From positions 7,003,241 through 7,067,240 of the forward strand of contig NZ_JAUSQZ010000001.1 in the NCBI RefSeq assembly GCF_030811555.1: a stretch of DNA of 64,000 nt, given 5' to 3'. This document shows, one piece after another, positions 17,547 to 26,324 of this stretch. The stretch's first letter is position 1; every line of letters starts with the position of its first letter. The notes beneath the pieces were generated by a model. The model was given only the letters and a program-made list of their open reading frames with translations, was not told the origin of the DNA and did no database searches. The position numbers were made by a program, and so were the translations under genes. The DNA comes from Kineosporia succinea. GTDB lineage: Bacteria; Actinomycetota; Actinomycetes; Actinomycetales; Kineosporiaceae.

Positions 17547-18098
17547 TCAGCTCACGAGACGGCGCACGGCCTCCCGGATCTGCTCGCGTGAGGGCGGGGC
17601 CGTGGACAGGATCGAGTGGATCACCAGCCCCTCGATCAGGGCGTCGAGCGCGCGGGCGGTGTCCGGCTCGACGAACCGTTCCAGCACCGAACGGCTTGCG
17701 CGCATCCAGTTCTCGGTGACCTCCCGCAGCGCCGGGTCGCGCAGGGCCGCGCCGTACAGCTCGTAGCTGACCGCCCACTCGTCGGTGCTCGCCCCGGCCG
17801 CGTCGTGGATCAGGCCGGTGACCGCCTCGATCAGCCCGGGCACGTCGGTCACCGCGTCGAACCGGGCGCGGTACGCCTGCCCCAGCCGCTCCGAGAGGCG
17901 GATGAAGGCGTGGGTGCGCAGGTCGTCCAAACTGGAGAAGTAGTAGGTGAGCGACCCCAGCGGCACGTCGGCCGCCTCGGCGATCACCCGGTGCGTGGCG
18001 CCCACCACCCCGCGAGCGGCCATCACGGTGATGGCCGCGTCGAGAATCCTCTCCCGGCGCTGCGGATCGGTGCGCCGGGGGCGTCTGTCACCGCTCAC
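17547..18098 (-). CDS. TetR family transcriptional regulator
   Basis: A 183-residue regulator with the HTH at about residues 13-58 (ARGVVGATHRVIAEAADVPLGSLTYYF) and a TetR_C-like helical domain. The GTG start overlaps the stop of the acetyltransferase gene (GTGA), so the two are translationally coupled, with the regulator second. It probably represses this two-gene operon and perhaps others. The inducer is unknown. Confidence 0.9.
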   Translation of the reverse strand: MSGDRRPRRTDPQRRERILDAAITVMAARGVVGATHRVIAEAADVPLGSLTYYFSSLDDLRTHAFIRLSERLGQAYRARFDAVTDVPGLIEAVTGLIHDAAGASTDEWAVSYELYGAALRDPALREVTENWMRASRSVLERFVEPDTARALDALIEGLVIHSILSTAPPSREQIREAVRRLVS

Positions 18099-18688
18099 GC
18101 GGGGCCGAGCTCGCGGATCACCCGGGCCGGGCTGCCGACCGCCACGACGTTCGCGGGCAGGTCGCGGGTGACGACGGAACCGGCACCCACCACGGTGTTC
18201 TCGCCGATCGTGACCCCCGGACAGACCACGACTCCCCCGCCCAGCCAGACGTTGTCACCGATGACGACGGGCTCGGCGGCCTCCCACTTGGCCCGCCGCA
18301 GCTCGGGGTCGACCGGGTGGGTGGGGGTGAGCAGCTGCACGTGCGGGCCGATCTGCACGTCGTCGCCGATGGTGATCGTCGCGACGTCCAGGGCGGTCAG
18401 CCCGAAGTTCGCGAAACAGCGTGCCCCGATGCGGATGTTCGTGCCGTAGTCGACATGGAGCGGCGGGCGGATCTCGCTGGCCTCGCCGATCCCGCCGAGC
18501 AGCTGCTCGAGGATCCGGCGGCGCAGCGGCGCCTGCCGGGCGGTGGTGGCGTTGTAGGCCGACATCAGGTCGAGGGCGACGAAGGAGGCCTCGGCGATCT
18601 CCGGGTCGTCGGCGATGTAGAGGTCACCGGCCCGCATCCGCTCGGTCATCGAGCGCTGGTCGCCGGGTGCCACGGTTTCTCGATCCAT
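18095..18688 (-). CDS. Maltose/galactoside O-acetyltransferase-like hexapeptide-repeat enzyme
   Basis: A 197-residue left-handed beta-helix acetyltransferase. The N-terminal maltose-acetyltransferase helix pair (MTERMRAGDLYIADDPEI) is followed by hexapeptide repeats (IRIGARCFAN, ITIGDDVQIG, VVIGDNVWLGGGVVVCPGVTIGENTVVGAGSVV). The catalytic His is expected in LLTPTHP (about 128). It transfers acetyl from acetyl-CoA to a sugar hydroxyl; the acceptor is not known. TACGCT (complement of 18696-18701) lies seven bases before the ATG, so the message is probably leaderless. A TetR gene is coupled directly downstream. Confidence 0.9.
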   Translation of the reverse strand: MDRETVAPGDQRSMTERMRAGDLYIADDPEIAEASFVALDLMSAYNATTARQAPLRRRILEQLLGGIGEASEIRPPLHVDYGTNIRIGARCFANFGLTALDVATITIGDDVQIGPHVQLLTPTHPVDPELRRAKWEAAEPVVIGDNVWLGGGVVVCPGVTIGENTVVGAGSVVTRDLPANVVAVGSPARVIRELGPA

Positions 18689-18779
18689 AAGAACAAGCGT
18701 ACATACGTCGGGGTGCGGCGGCGCCTCCGGGAACGGCTCGCGTCGCTCGGCCTCGCTCAGGGCGCCCGGCGCCCCGCGG

Positions 18780-19015
18780 TCAGGCCAGGTTGGCGGTCAA
18801 TGACACCACGCCCGCCTTGGCCGCGGAGTACGGCTCGCCGCCCGCCCACCGACCGCGGATGCCGTCCGCCCGGCGGCCGCCGCGTCGATGTCGGCGACCA
18901 CGACGTCGGCTCCCTCCTGCGCCAACCGCGCGGCACAGGCCCGCCCGATTCCGTGGGCGGCACCGGTGACGAGGGCGAACGATCCGCTGAAGCGACCAGG
19001 CGCATGACGAGGCAT
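18780..19015 (-). pseudogene. Degraded short-chain dehydrogenase/reductase
   Basis: On the minus strand, the N-terminal half of an SDR is clear (FALVTGAAHGIGRACAARL, then VVVADIDAAAA, about 18,880-18,990). It then jumps in another frame to the active-site helix PYSAAKAGVVSLTANLA and stops at 18780. The roughly 100 residues that normally separate these parts are missing, the frame changes, and the C-terminal third (RVNxIxPG onward) is absent. This is a relic with an internal deletion and frameshift, not a short functional gene. Confidence 0.75.
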
Positions 19016-19121
19016 GGAAGGAGAGCATCCCGGTCGCCACCCGGCCGGGCCACCGCACGTGCGGAGAAGACGTCCGCGAGTGGGTGCGCCCGGGCCGGGG
19101 ACGGCGATGTCCCGGCCGAGG

Positions 19122-20372
19122 TCATCCCCGTCCGGTGAAGTCCTCGAAGTCCATGTTGGCCAGGGCCAGGTTCACCGCCATCGACGAGGCCTGCCGCGCC
19201 CCGACGCGTCCGGTCTGCGGCGGGGCGTCGTCCGGGGCCGCGTCCTCGGCATCACTCAGCAGCGCGACGTTGACGGCCAGGAGCGGGTGGCCCACGGCCA
19301 TGGCCTCACGGTCCGCCACGAAGAGCACCTCGGGTGTTCCCTCGTCCGGCAGTGCCGGCACGATCTCCTCCCACCGGGCGCCTTCCCAGGCCCGGTCCTC
19401 GATCACGAAGGGCTCGGGGGCGTCGTCCTCCTCGGCCTGCCCGTTCACCGGTTCCCGCAGGTCGCCCAGGATCGCCTGCCAGGCCACCTCGTCACCGAAA
19501 TCGGTACGCACGACGAGCACGTCGAACCGGTCACAGCCGTCCAGAAGAACGGGCGACCGGTGCGGGACCACCTCTTCGCGACGCTCTTCGGCCCCGGGTG
19601 CTTCCGGGGTCCCCGACGCCGGCGGCTCCGGCAGCGGTCCCTGCCAGATCACCTGCCCGGCCTCGTCGGCGAAGGTGATCCGGCCGTCGTCGGACACGTA
19701 CATCTCGAAGGCACCCAGGTCAGGGGGAACGCCGATGCCGTTGTCCATCGAGAAGTACCCGCCGGAGCGACGGCTGCCCAGGTTGCCCTCCTCGCTCAGG
19801 GCAAGCCCCGGGTACTGCCGGGAGAAGTCGCCCCACAGCATGTCGCCACCGGCCCGCTGCAGGAACACCGCGCCGTCGCGCGTGTTCACCAGGGCGAAGC
19901 GGCCGTTGGCGGAGGTGAGGGTGTGCCCCGTCAGATTCTGGCCGCGTCTGAGGCTGCGCCCGTCCGGGAGCCCGTGCCAGCGTTCCCAGGCCGCAGGCGG
20001 CGCATCGGTCTGCCAGCGCACGTACCCGTCCTCGTCGAGCGTCATCATGCGCCCCGCGTTGTGCATCACCACCGCGCTGATCGGCACCGAGGAGACCTTG
20101 CCGCTCCACAGCAGTGCCCCGTCCGGCCCGAGCACGACCGGTGTCCCGTCCGGCCGCAGCTCGAACCGTCCGGTGCCGGTCGAGCCCTCCCCGGTGGAAT
20201 CCTGATCGCCGGTGCCGGAGACCCAGACCGGATACCCGTCGGCCTGACGGTGGATCACCAGGCGGCCGTCGGGCTGGTGCACCAGCGTGAACTCACCGCT
20301 CGGGCAGCTCACCGTCTCGTGGGACAGGAATTCACCGGGGCGCAGGACCACGGTGTAGTCGGAGGCCTCCAT
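19122..20372 (-). CDS. Bulb-type (mannose-binding) lectin domain protein with DUF6924-like C-terminus
   Basis: A 416-residue protein with no signal peptide. Two B_lectin-type segments are visible: residues about 4-110 (VVLRPGEFLSHETVSCPSG, then FTLVHQPDGRLVIH and PVWVSGTG) and about 140-245 (LRRGQNLTGHTLTSANGRFALV, then GDMLWGD). The classical QxDxNxVxY mannose pockets are degenerate. A Glu- and Pro-rich linker leads to a C-terminal domain (about 280-416) with DVLVVRTDF near its start, which resembles DUF6924; that match is from memory. The ATG follows GAGAGAG on the coding strand. It is divergent, over 347 bases, from a Gln-rich coiled-coil gene. The role is unknown; sugar or protein scaffolding is possible. 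Confidence 0.75.
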   Translation of the reverse strand: MEASDYTVVLRPGEFLSHETVSCPSGEFTLVHQPDGRLVIHRQADGYPVWVSGTGDQDSTGEGSTGTGRFELRPDGTPVVLGPDGALLWSGKVSSVPISAVVMHNAGRMMTLDEDGYVRWQTDAPPAAWERWHGLPDGRSLRRGQNLTGHTLTSANGRFALVNTRDGAVFLQRAGGDMLWGDFSRQYPGLALSEEGNLGSRRSGGYFSMDNGIGVPPDLGAFEMYVSDDGRITFADEAGQVIWQGPLPEPPASGTPEAPGAEERREEVVPHRSPVLLDGCDRFDVLVVRTDFGDEVAWQAILGDLREPVNGQAEEDDAPEPFVIEDRAWEGARWEEIVPALPDEGTPEVLFVADREAMAVGHPLLAVNVALLSDAEDAAPDDAPPQTGRVGARQASSMAVNLALANMDFEDFTGRG

Positions 20373-20719
20373 CGTCAGCTCTCTCTCGTCGGGCTGCTGC
20401 CTGTACGGATCAGCACGAGCGAAACGCCCCCGAAGTTCACCGGGACGTGGCCCGGCGAGGGGCCGGTCCCGTCCTGACGAGCGCGCCCTTCGTCGACGGC
20501 CTTCGGACGCCCCGGCCCCGGACCGGAAACCCGAGACGGGGCAGGAACGCGGCCAGGCCGTTCGCACAGCACGTGACCGTTCTCCGCAACCGGACCTTGG
20601 CCCGCCCAGGCGGTCGCGGCTCCGCTTTCCCCCGACCGGTCCAGTGGCGTGGTTATCTCCGGCCGGCTCCGGGCCGACGCCCATGGGGTCAGCACCCGCT
20701 TCGGATCGAGGTATCGACC
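20373..20719. other. 347-base divergent intergenic region
   Basis: This stretch separates the lectin gene from the Gln-rich protein gene. No conserved coding segment, RNA gene or strong palindrome was recognised. It must hold promoters for both; none could be placed with confidence. Confidence 0.4.
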
Positions 20720-21220
20720 GTGAGTATCGGCCCCGTCAGTAGTTCCGTAGGAACCAGCACCGTCATCGATCAGCAGGCACAGATGATGGAGCAGGCCAGC
20801 ACGACAGATGCGACCCAGCAGGCGGTTCTGGATCGTCAGGAGGAACGGCGGGCCCAGCTGGAGGCCCAGCTCCAGGCGCAGCAGCGGGTCGAGGACCGTC
20901 AGGCCGCACTGGACGCCTACGGCATCCAGCAGGCCCGCCTGCAGGACGCGATCCTGGCCGACCAGGATCTGCAGGCGACCCAGGAAGCCGTCCAGGAAGC
21001 TCGGGCCGACCAGGCGGTGACCGCCGAGCAGAGCTTCGACGAGGCGGCCGTCAACGCCCTCCTGAACAACAACGGCAACGCCACCATCGCCACCGTTCAG
21101 GACGCCCTGAGCGAGTTCGGGCAGTTCAGTACGGCTGACACTGAGCAGATCCCGCAGGTTCAGGTGACGTCGACCGTGACGGCGACGACGACAGGCAGCG
21201 ACATCGACACGCGGCTGTAG
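20720..21220 (+). CDS. Gln/Ala-rich coiled-coil hypothetical protein
   Basis: A 166-residue protein of unusual composition for this genome. Residues about 14-115 are rich in Gln, Ala and Glu, with long charged heptads (DRQEERRAQLEAQLQAQQRV) predicting a long helix or coiled coil. An asparagine-rich NALLNNNGNATIA segment and a Thr/Val-rich tail follow. The GTG at 20720 is chosen because GAGGT at 20708-20712 gives good spacing and upstream sequence lacks coding bias. No signal peptide or enzyme motif is present. It is divergent from the lectin protein. I do not recognise a family; a structural or envelope-associated role would be a guess. Confidence 0.6.
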   Translation: MSIGPVSSSVGTSTVIDQQAQMMEQASTTDATQQAVLDRQEERRAQLEAQLQAQQRVEDRQAALDAYGIQQARLQDAILADQDLQATQEAVQEARADQAVTAEQSFDEAAVNALLNNNGNATIATVQDALSEFGQFSTADTEQIPQVQVTSTVTATTTGSDIDTRL

Positions 21221-21347
21221 GCTCCGCGGGCGGCGGCGCGGCCGGCCCGGCCGTGGCCGTCCGGTCCCGCAGGCCCCGGGCTGCCGGGCTGCCGGTCCAG
21301 ATCGCCGAGACGCAGCACCGGCTGTGTGTCCCGGGTGGGCGAGGCGG

Positions 21348-21881
21348 TCACTTCGTGCGTTGCGCACCGACCGCGACAGCGACGACGGTGCAGGGCTCGG
21401 TGCCGTAGTTGCGCCACACGTGCCGAGTTCCGTTCTGCACGACGACATCACCCACCCGGAGCACGGCCCGCTCACCGTCGTCGAGTTCGAGCGTGGCCTC
21501 ACCCTGCACGACCATCAGGTAGTCCAGCGTGTCGCTGGTGTGCATCCCCGAACCGTCGGGCTCCATCGACGCTGTCAGGCCCGGCATCTGCCGCTCCAAC
21601 TCGGCTCCGGCCGCGGCGGCGTCCACGTCGGGCGACGGGGTCCGGCCCTCCGGGGGATGCGTGATGATCAGGAATCGCGATCCCTCCAGCGGCGGGAACC
21701 ACGCCTCCACACCAGGGGGCGACCCGCCGTCCGGGAACGTGGGCGGTTGATCCTGCCCCCACAGCCGATAGGCAGCGAAGCCGGGCATCAGCGGAGAGGT
21801 GATGGCCTCCACCGTCCGGTCGTCCACCACGCGCGACCTGCCGTTGTGGTCGTGCCCGGTGACGACGCGACGAACCGTCAT
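21348..21881 (-). CDS. Cupin-domain protein
   Basis: A 177-residue protein whose C-terminal half is a single small beta-barrel: GMHTSDTLDYLMVVQGEATLELDDGE, then LRVGDVVVQNGTRHVWRNYG. The metal-site pattern is partly kept (His111 at GMHT, Asp or Glu in place of the usual second and third ligands, and the C-terminal His in TRHVW). The N-terminal half (residues 1-90) looks like a substrate-capping region. Similar cupins follow aromatic or lactone catabolism genes. The ATG overlaps the stop of a 36-residue ORF upstream, so translation is coupled. A TetR gene is divergent with a clear operator between. Confidence 0.85.
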   Translation of the reverse strand: MTVRRVVTGHDHNGRSRVVDDRTVEAITSPLMPGFAAYRLWGQDQPPTFPDGGSPPGVEAWFPPLEGSRFLIITHPPEGRTPSPDVDAAAAGAELERQMPGLTASMEPDGSGMHTSDTLDYLMVVQGEATLELDDGERAVLRVGDVVVQNGTRHVWRNYGTEPCTVVAVAVGAQRTK

Positions 21882-21988
21882 GCTTCCACCGGGTGCACGA
21901 CCACCGCGTCCTCCTCGGACGTCCCCCGCCCGGCGGCGGGTTCCCGGCTGCTCGACCCGACGGCTTCCCGGCGCGTCAGACGTCCCAT
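21878..21988 (-). CDS. 36-residue small ORF coupled to the cupin gene
   Basis: The ATG at 21988 has GAGGAGA seven bases upstream, a stronger ribosome site than the cupin gene has. The peptide begins MGRLTRREAVGSSSREP and ends EEDAVVVHPVEA; its stop overlaps the cupin ATG (ATGA at 21878-21881). It has no membrane segment or known motif. It may be a real micropeptide or only a leader that feeds ribosomes into the cupin gene. The spacing and Shine-Dalgarno argue that it is translated. Confidence 0.5.
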   Translation of the reverse strand: MGRLTRREAVGSSSREPAAGRGTSEEDAVVVHPVEA

Positions 21989-22024
21989 GGTTCGCTCTCC
22001 TCGCCCTGTCCGGACCGGACTCCT

Positions 22025-22096
22025 TTGATGAGTCTCGGTCTCATCAACGTAGCGGCTGACGAGACCGGGACGCAACGGCGTCGCTAGGCTGGGGCG
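22025..22096. promoter_or_regulatory. TetR operator palindrome and divergent promoters
   Basis: TTGATGAG (22025-22032) and CTCATCAA (22040-22047) form a perfect inverted repeat with a 7-base spacer. On the minus strand TACGTT (complement of 22046-22051) overlaps it and can serve as -10 of the small ORF/cupin operon. On the plus strand TAGGCT (22085-22090) stands six bases before the ATG at 22097, a leaderless-type promoter for the TetR gene. Repression of the cupin operon fits best. Confidence 0.65.
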
Positions 22097-22726
22097 ATGG
22101 TCCGCTGGCAACCGAACGCGCGCACGCGACTGGAGGACGCCGCCCTGGAACTGTTCGCCGAGCGGGGGTTCGAGGCGGTGTCGGCCGCCGAGATCGCCGG
22201 CCTCGCCGGCCTCACCAAGGCAACGTTCTTCCGCCACTTCCGCGACAAGCCCGAAGTGCTGTTCTGGGGCCAGGACCTGCTGGCCGACACCTTCCGGCAG
22301 GGCATCGCCGACGGCGCGGCGGGCGCGCCCCCCCTGGAGCTCGTGCGGTCCGCGATCCTTTCCGCTGCCCCCATTTTCGACGCCGACCGGCACCGCCACG
22401 CCGCCACCCGCCAACGTCTCATCGCGTCCTCGCCCAGTCTGAACGAGCGCGCCGTGCTCAAGCGGACGGCGCTGGCCCGGGCGATGACCGAGGCGCTGGC
22501 CGCCCGGGGAGTGAGCACACGGACGGCCGAAGTGGCCGGGCTGGCCGGCACCACGGCGTTCAACGCGGCCTATACGCAATGGGCCACGAACCCGGCCTTT
22601 CGCGGGTTCACCGGCCTGGCTCGCCGCGAACTCGACCGGACCGTCCGGGCCCTGGCCGAACTGACCGGGCCCGCCTCGGACGACGTGGCGCCGCCGAGTC
22701 CGCATGAACCCCTGGAACAGAATTGA
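22097..22726 (+). CDS. TetR family transcriptional regulator
   Basis: A 209-residue regulator with the HTH at about residues 12-55 (AERGFEAVSAAEIAGLAGLTKATFFRHFRDK) and a helical C-terminal domain. The ATG is six bases downstream of TAGGCT, so a leaderless message is likely. It is divergent from the small ORF/cupin operon and most probably binds the palindrome at 22025-22047. The ligand is unknown. Confidence 0.92.
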   Translation: MVRWQPNARTRLEDAALELFAERGFEAVSAAEIAGLAGLTKATFFRHFRDKPEVLFWGQDLLADTFRQGIADGAAGAPPLELVRSAILSAAPIFDADRHRHAATRQRLIASSPSLNERAVLKRTALARAMTEALAARGVSTRTAEVAGLAGTTAFNAAYTQWATNPAFRGFTGLARRELDRTVRALAELTGPASDDVAPPSPHEPLEQN

Positions 22727-22771
22727 CGGGGAACCGGCTCACGCACTGACCCCGCCGTCCCGGGGTGGCCG

Positions 22772-23224
22772 TCAGGAGGTGAGCGCACGCAGCATGGTGT
22801 GCAGTTCCGCATTGATCCGGTCGTGGGTCTGCCGGTCCAGGCCGAGGGCCTGCGGGCTGAAAGCGGCCAGCACGTGCGGGGTCACCTCGTCCAGCAGCGC
22901 CGTGCCGGCGGGGGTGGCGTAGACCGCCGAGGCCCGGCCGCGACCGCTGGGCGGTGTGCGCTCGACCCGGCCCTGGTGCTCCATCTGCCGTAGGAGCTCA
23001 CCCACCGACTGGGGAGTGGCCAGCACGACCCGGGCCAGGTCGGCCTGGCTGCAGCCCGGATTCTGGACCAGGTTCATCAGCACGCTGAACTGGGGTGCGG
23101 GCAGGTCGAAGGGAGCCAGCGCGGCGACGAACGTCTTGCGCATGGCCAGAGCGGTGCGGGTCAGGGTCATGGCCATGAAGGCGTCGGGGTCGCCACCGCT
23201 CCAGCCGCCTGGCGTCGTTTCCAT
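22772..23224 (-). CDS. MarR family transcriptional regulator
   Basis: A 150-residue winged-helix regulator: NPGCSQADLARVVLATPQSVGELLRQME is the recognition HTH and RTPPSGRGRASAVYATPAG the wing. TATACT (complement of 23231-23236) lies exactly six bases before the ATG, a leaderless promoter with an excellent -10. It is divergent from an MMPL exporter with 60 bases between; repression of exporter and self is the usual arrangement, relieved by a phenolic or drug-like ligand. The ligand itself is unknown. Confidence 0.93.
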   Translation of the reverse strand: METTPGGWSGGDPDAFMAMTLTRTALAMRKTFVAALAPFDLPAPQFSVLMNLVQNPGCSQADLARVVLATPQSVGELLRQMEHQGRVERTPPSGRGRASAVYATPAGTALLDEVTPHVLAAFSPQALGLDRQTHDRINAELHTMLRALTS

Positions 23225-23284
23225 GTCTCGAGTATAAGGTTCCTGACACCTATCAGTTTCCTTACACCTCGACGAGGGATCACC
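23225..23284. promoter_or_regulatory. MarR-MMPL divergent promoter with repeated element
   Basis: TTCCTGACACCT (23240-23251) and TTCCTTACACCT (23258-23269) are near-identical direct repeats 18 bases apart. The first is also part of an imperfect palindrome, ATAAGGT ... ACACCTAT (23233-23253), that touches the -10 of the MarR gene. These are the likely MarR sites. Confidence 0.5.
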
Positions 23285-25465
23285 ATGAGCCGACTGACCG
23301 ACACGGTGCTGCGCCACCGGCTGCTCGTCGCCCTGGTCTGGCTGGTGGTCGCCGTCGCGGGCGCGGCCACCGCGGCCACCACCGTCGACCGCCTCTCCCT
23401 GGAGTTCCAGCTGCCGGGCCGGCCCGCGTACGAGGCCAACCAGCAGATCCTGCAGCAGTTCGGCAACGGCGGGCTCAACGACCCGCTGCTGCTGGTCGTC
23501 GACGGAAACGAGGCGGCCACCACGGCGAGCGACGTGGCGGCCGCGGCCCGTCAGGCACTGCCCGGAACCCGGACCGTCGCGCCCTCCGACCCCGGCGCCG
23601 ACGTCCTGAACATCACCGCGGACAGCGCGGTGAGCATCGTCTACCCACCGATCACCCCCGGCGCCGACCCGTACGCCACCGCGACACCGGCCCTGGAACA
23701 AGTGGCCGCCGACGCCTCCGGCGACGGTACCGACGTCACCCTCACCGGCTTCAGCATCCTCGAGGCAGGCGGGGGCGACGACCGCGGCCTGATCGTCGAG
23801 GTGCTCCTGGGCGGGCTCGGTGCCCTCGTCGTGCTGGCCCTGGTGTTCGGCTCCCTGCTGGCCGGGCTGCCCCTGCTGGTCGCCGCCGTCTCCATCCTCG
23901 GGACGTTCGTGGCCCTGCTCGGGCTGACCTACCTGACCGATGTCTCGGCCGTGGTCGAGTACCTGATCGCCCTCATCGGACTCGGCGTCGCCATCGACTA
24001 CTCGCTCCTGGTCGTGACCCGCTGGCGCGAGGAGAGCGCCAAGGGCGTCAGCAACGACGACGCCGTCCGCACCGCCATGGCCACCGCCGGACGCTCGGTG
24101 GTGTTCAGCGGCGTCACCGTAGCGGTTTCCCTGGCCGCCCTGGTCCTGGTGCCGCTCCCGTTCCTGCGCAGCATCGGGCTGGGCGGCCTGCTCATCCCCC
24201 TGTTCAGCGTCGCCGTCTCCCTGACCCTGGTCCCGGCCCTGCTCAGTGCCCTCGGGCCGAAACTGAACTGGCCACGCCGCAAACCGGCCGTGACGCGCAG
24301 CCGGATGTGGGCCGCTCTGGCCGGCGCGGTGCTGCGCCGACGCCGGCTCACCGCCGTCGGCTCGATCATCGTGCTGCTGGCCCTGGCCGCACCCGCACTG
24401 ACGCTGACGCTCGGCACGGCCCAGCTCAGCGGAATCGCCTCCACCTCGCCGTCGTCACAGGCCCTCACCGAAGCCGTTTCCCAAGGCCTGCCACCGGGCG
24501 TGGTGCGCCCCACCGAGATCCTGATCCCCCAGGACCAGGCCGACCAGGCCCTCGAGCGCCTGCTCACGCTGCACGGGGTCGCGGCCGCCGTCGCCCCCAC
24601 CACCACCGGCTGGAGTGCCGGCGGCCGATCCCTGATCCAGGTCTGGACCGACACCGACCCGGCCGGTGACACCGGCCGGGCCACCGTCGAGGACATCCGG
24701 GCCACCGCGAGCACGTTCACCGACGCGCGGGTGGGCGGCACCCCCGCCGAGGACGCCGACTTCATCTCCGCCGTCTACGGCAACGCCGCGTGGGTCGTGC
24801 TCGCCGTGGCCGTCGTGACGTTCCTGCTCCTGGCCCGGGCCCTGCGCTCGCTGTGGCTGCCGGTCAAAGCCCTGGCCCTGAACGTGCTCTCGATCGGCGC
24901 GGCCTACGGCGTCACCGTCCTGATCTGGCAGGACGGATACGGCTCGGACCTGCTGTTCGGCCAGTCCGCTTCCGGCGCCGTGACCATCTGGGTGCCGATC
25001 GCGGCCTTCGCGTTCCTGTTCGGCCTCTCCATGGACTACGAGGTCTTCATCCTGTCCCGCATGCGCGAGGAGTACGACGCACTCACCGCGCCGGGGGCGT
25101 CACCCACCCTGGACGAGCGCACCGCCACCGACCGAGCCGTGGTCGAGGGCATCGCCAACACCGGCCGGCTGGTCACCTCCGCCGCCCTGATCCTGTTCTT
25201 CGCGTTCGTCGCGCTGTCCACCGTGCCCGCGCTGGAAGTGAAGGTCCTGGCCACCGCCCTCGCGCTCGGGATCGCGATCGACGCGGTCCTGGTGCGGGGG
25301 CTCCTCGCCCCGGCCCTGGTCGGGGTGCTCGGACGGGCCAACTGGACGACGCCCCGATGGCTGCAGCGAACCCTGCGCCTGCCCGGGACGGCAGCGATCC
25401 GGCCCGGGCGCGACGGCGGCACCGCACCGGAGCCTCCCGCCGCCACTGACGGGCACCACGACTGA
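23285..25465 (+). CDS. MMPL family RND transporter
   Basis: A 726-residue membrane protein of MmpL/YdfJ type with twelve predicted helices in two halves. Each half has one large extracytoplasmic loop (about 40-170 and 375-505) followed by five helices. The proton-relay motifs are seen as GVAIDYSLLV in the first half and GLSMDYEVFI in the second. It should export a lipid or hydrophobic toxin using the proton gradient. A Shine-Dalgarno (GAGGG) lies upstream of the ATG. The MarR neighbour suggests inducible efflux. The C-terminal tail is short, unlike the long tails of mycobacterial lipid exporters. Confidence 0.93.
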   Translation: MSRLTDTVLRHRLLVALVWLVVAVAGAATAATTVDRLSLEFQLPGRPAYEANQQILQQFGNGGLNDPLLLVVDGNEAATTASDVAAAARQALPGTRTVAPSDPGADVLNITADSAVSIVYPPITPGADPYATATPALEQVAADASGDGTDVTLTGFSILEAGGGDDRGLIVEVLLGGLGALVVLALVFGSLLAGLPLLVAAVSILGTFVALLGLTYLTDVSAVVEYLIALIGLGVAIDYSLLVVTRWREESAKGVSNDDAVRTAMATAGRSVVFSGVTVAVSLAALVLVPLPFLRSIGLGGLLIPLFSVAVSLTLVPALLSALGPKLNWPRRKPAVTRSRMWAALAGAVLRRRRLTAVGSIIVLLALAAPALTLTLGTAQLSGIASTSPSSQALTEAVSQGLPPGVVRPTEILIPQDQADQALERLLTLHGVAAAVAPTTTGWSAGGRSLIQVWTDTDPAGDTGRATVEDIRATASTFTDARVGGTPAEDADFISAVYGNAAWVVLAVAVVTFLLLARALRSLWLPVKALALNVLSIGAAYGVTVLIWQDGYGSDLLFGQSASGAVTIWVPIAAFAFLFGLSMDYEVFILSRMREEYDALTAPGASPTLDERTATDRAVVEGIANTGRLVTSAALILFFAFVALSTVPALEVKVLATALALGIAIDAVLVRGLLAPALVGVLGRANWTTPRWLQRTLRLPGTAAIRPGRDGGTAPEPPAATDGHHD

Positions 25466-25588
25466 AGAACCACGTCCGGCAGATCCCGGCCCCGGGCACC
25501 CACTCGACCGCGACCCCCGACCCCGCACCCGCCGTGACCATGCCCCGCGCTCGGGGAGACGTTCGCATGATCACGGCCGGGGCTGCGG

Positions 25589-26287
25589 TCAGTAGCTTCC
25601 GCCCGGACCGGTGACCTCGGTGCCCGAGGACAGCGCCTCGAGGATGGCCCGGCTCCCCGACAGCCCGAGCCGCGTGGCACCGGCCTCGATCATCTCGGTC
25701 GCGGCGGCAGCGGTACGGATCCCGCCGCTGGCCTTGACCCCGAGCCGACCGCCGACGGTCGCGGCCATCAGCCGCACTGCCGCAGCTGTGGCCCCGCCCG
25801 CCGGGTGGAACCCCGTCGACGTCTTCACGTAGTCGGCACCCGCGGCCTCGGAGGCCTGGCACGCCGCCACGATCTCGTCGTCGGTCAGGGCCGCGCTCTC
25901 GATGATGACCTTCAGCAGCACGGATCCGACGGCCTTCTTCACCGCGGCGATCTCGGCCGTCAGAGCATCCCAGTCACCGCTCTTGGCGAGACCGAGATTG
26001 ATCACCATGTCGACCTCGGTGGCCCCGTCACGCACGGCCTGGGCAGCTTCGGCCGCCTTGACCGAGGCCGCGTGCGATCCGGAGGGGAAGCCGCAGACGG
26101 TGGCCACAGCGATCGTCGAGGGCAGGCCGCCGGCGGGCAGCGGCAACTGGGAGGGCGAGACACAGACCGAGAACACGTTCAGCTCGGCGGCTTCCCGGCA
26201 CAGGGCCGCGACCTGGTCGGGCGTGGCCTCGGGCTTGAGCAGGGTGTGGTCGATCAGGCCGGCCACGGACTCACGGGTGATGCTCAT
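25589..26287 (-). CDS. deoC: Deoxyribose-phosphate aldolase (DERA) family
   Basis: A 232-residue class I aldolase. The DERA catalytic set is intact: Asp93 in EVDMV, Schiff-base Lys155 in DYVKTSTGF and Lys185 in GVKASGG. Canonical DERA splits 2-deoxyribose 5-phosphate into glyceraldehyde 3-phosphate and acetaldehyde. Here it is the last gene of an operon with a sugar ABC importer, a zinc dehydrogenase and an FGGY kinase, not with nucleoside phosphorylases. Its likely job is therefore to split a phosphorylated keto- or deoxy-sugar made by those enzymes; that is inference. AGGAG lies ten bases before the ATG. Confidence 0.93.
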   Translation of the reverse strand: MSITRESVAGLIDHTLLKPEATPDQVAALCREAAELNVFSVCVSPSQLPLPAGGLPSTIAVATVCGFPSGSHAASVKAAEAAQAVRDGATEVDMVINLGLAKSGDWDALTAEIAAVKKAVGSVLLKVIIESAALTDDEIVAACQASEAAGADYVKTSTGFHPAGGATAAAVRLMAATVGGRLGVKASGGIRTAAAATEMIEAGATRLGLSGSRAILEALSSGTEVTGPGGSY

Positions 26288-26324
26288 GGTGCAGTGCTCC
26301 TGTCAGAGGTGGAGAAGGAACGGA

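Noticed and set aside
20373-20684. N-terminal extension of the lectin protein
   Set aside because: The extra 104 residues are Arg/Gly/Pro-rich shadow sequence; the lectin domain starts directly after the ATG at 20372.
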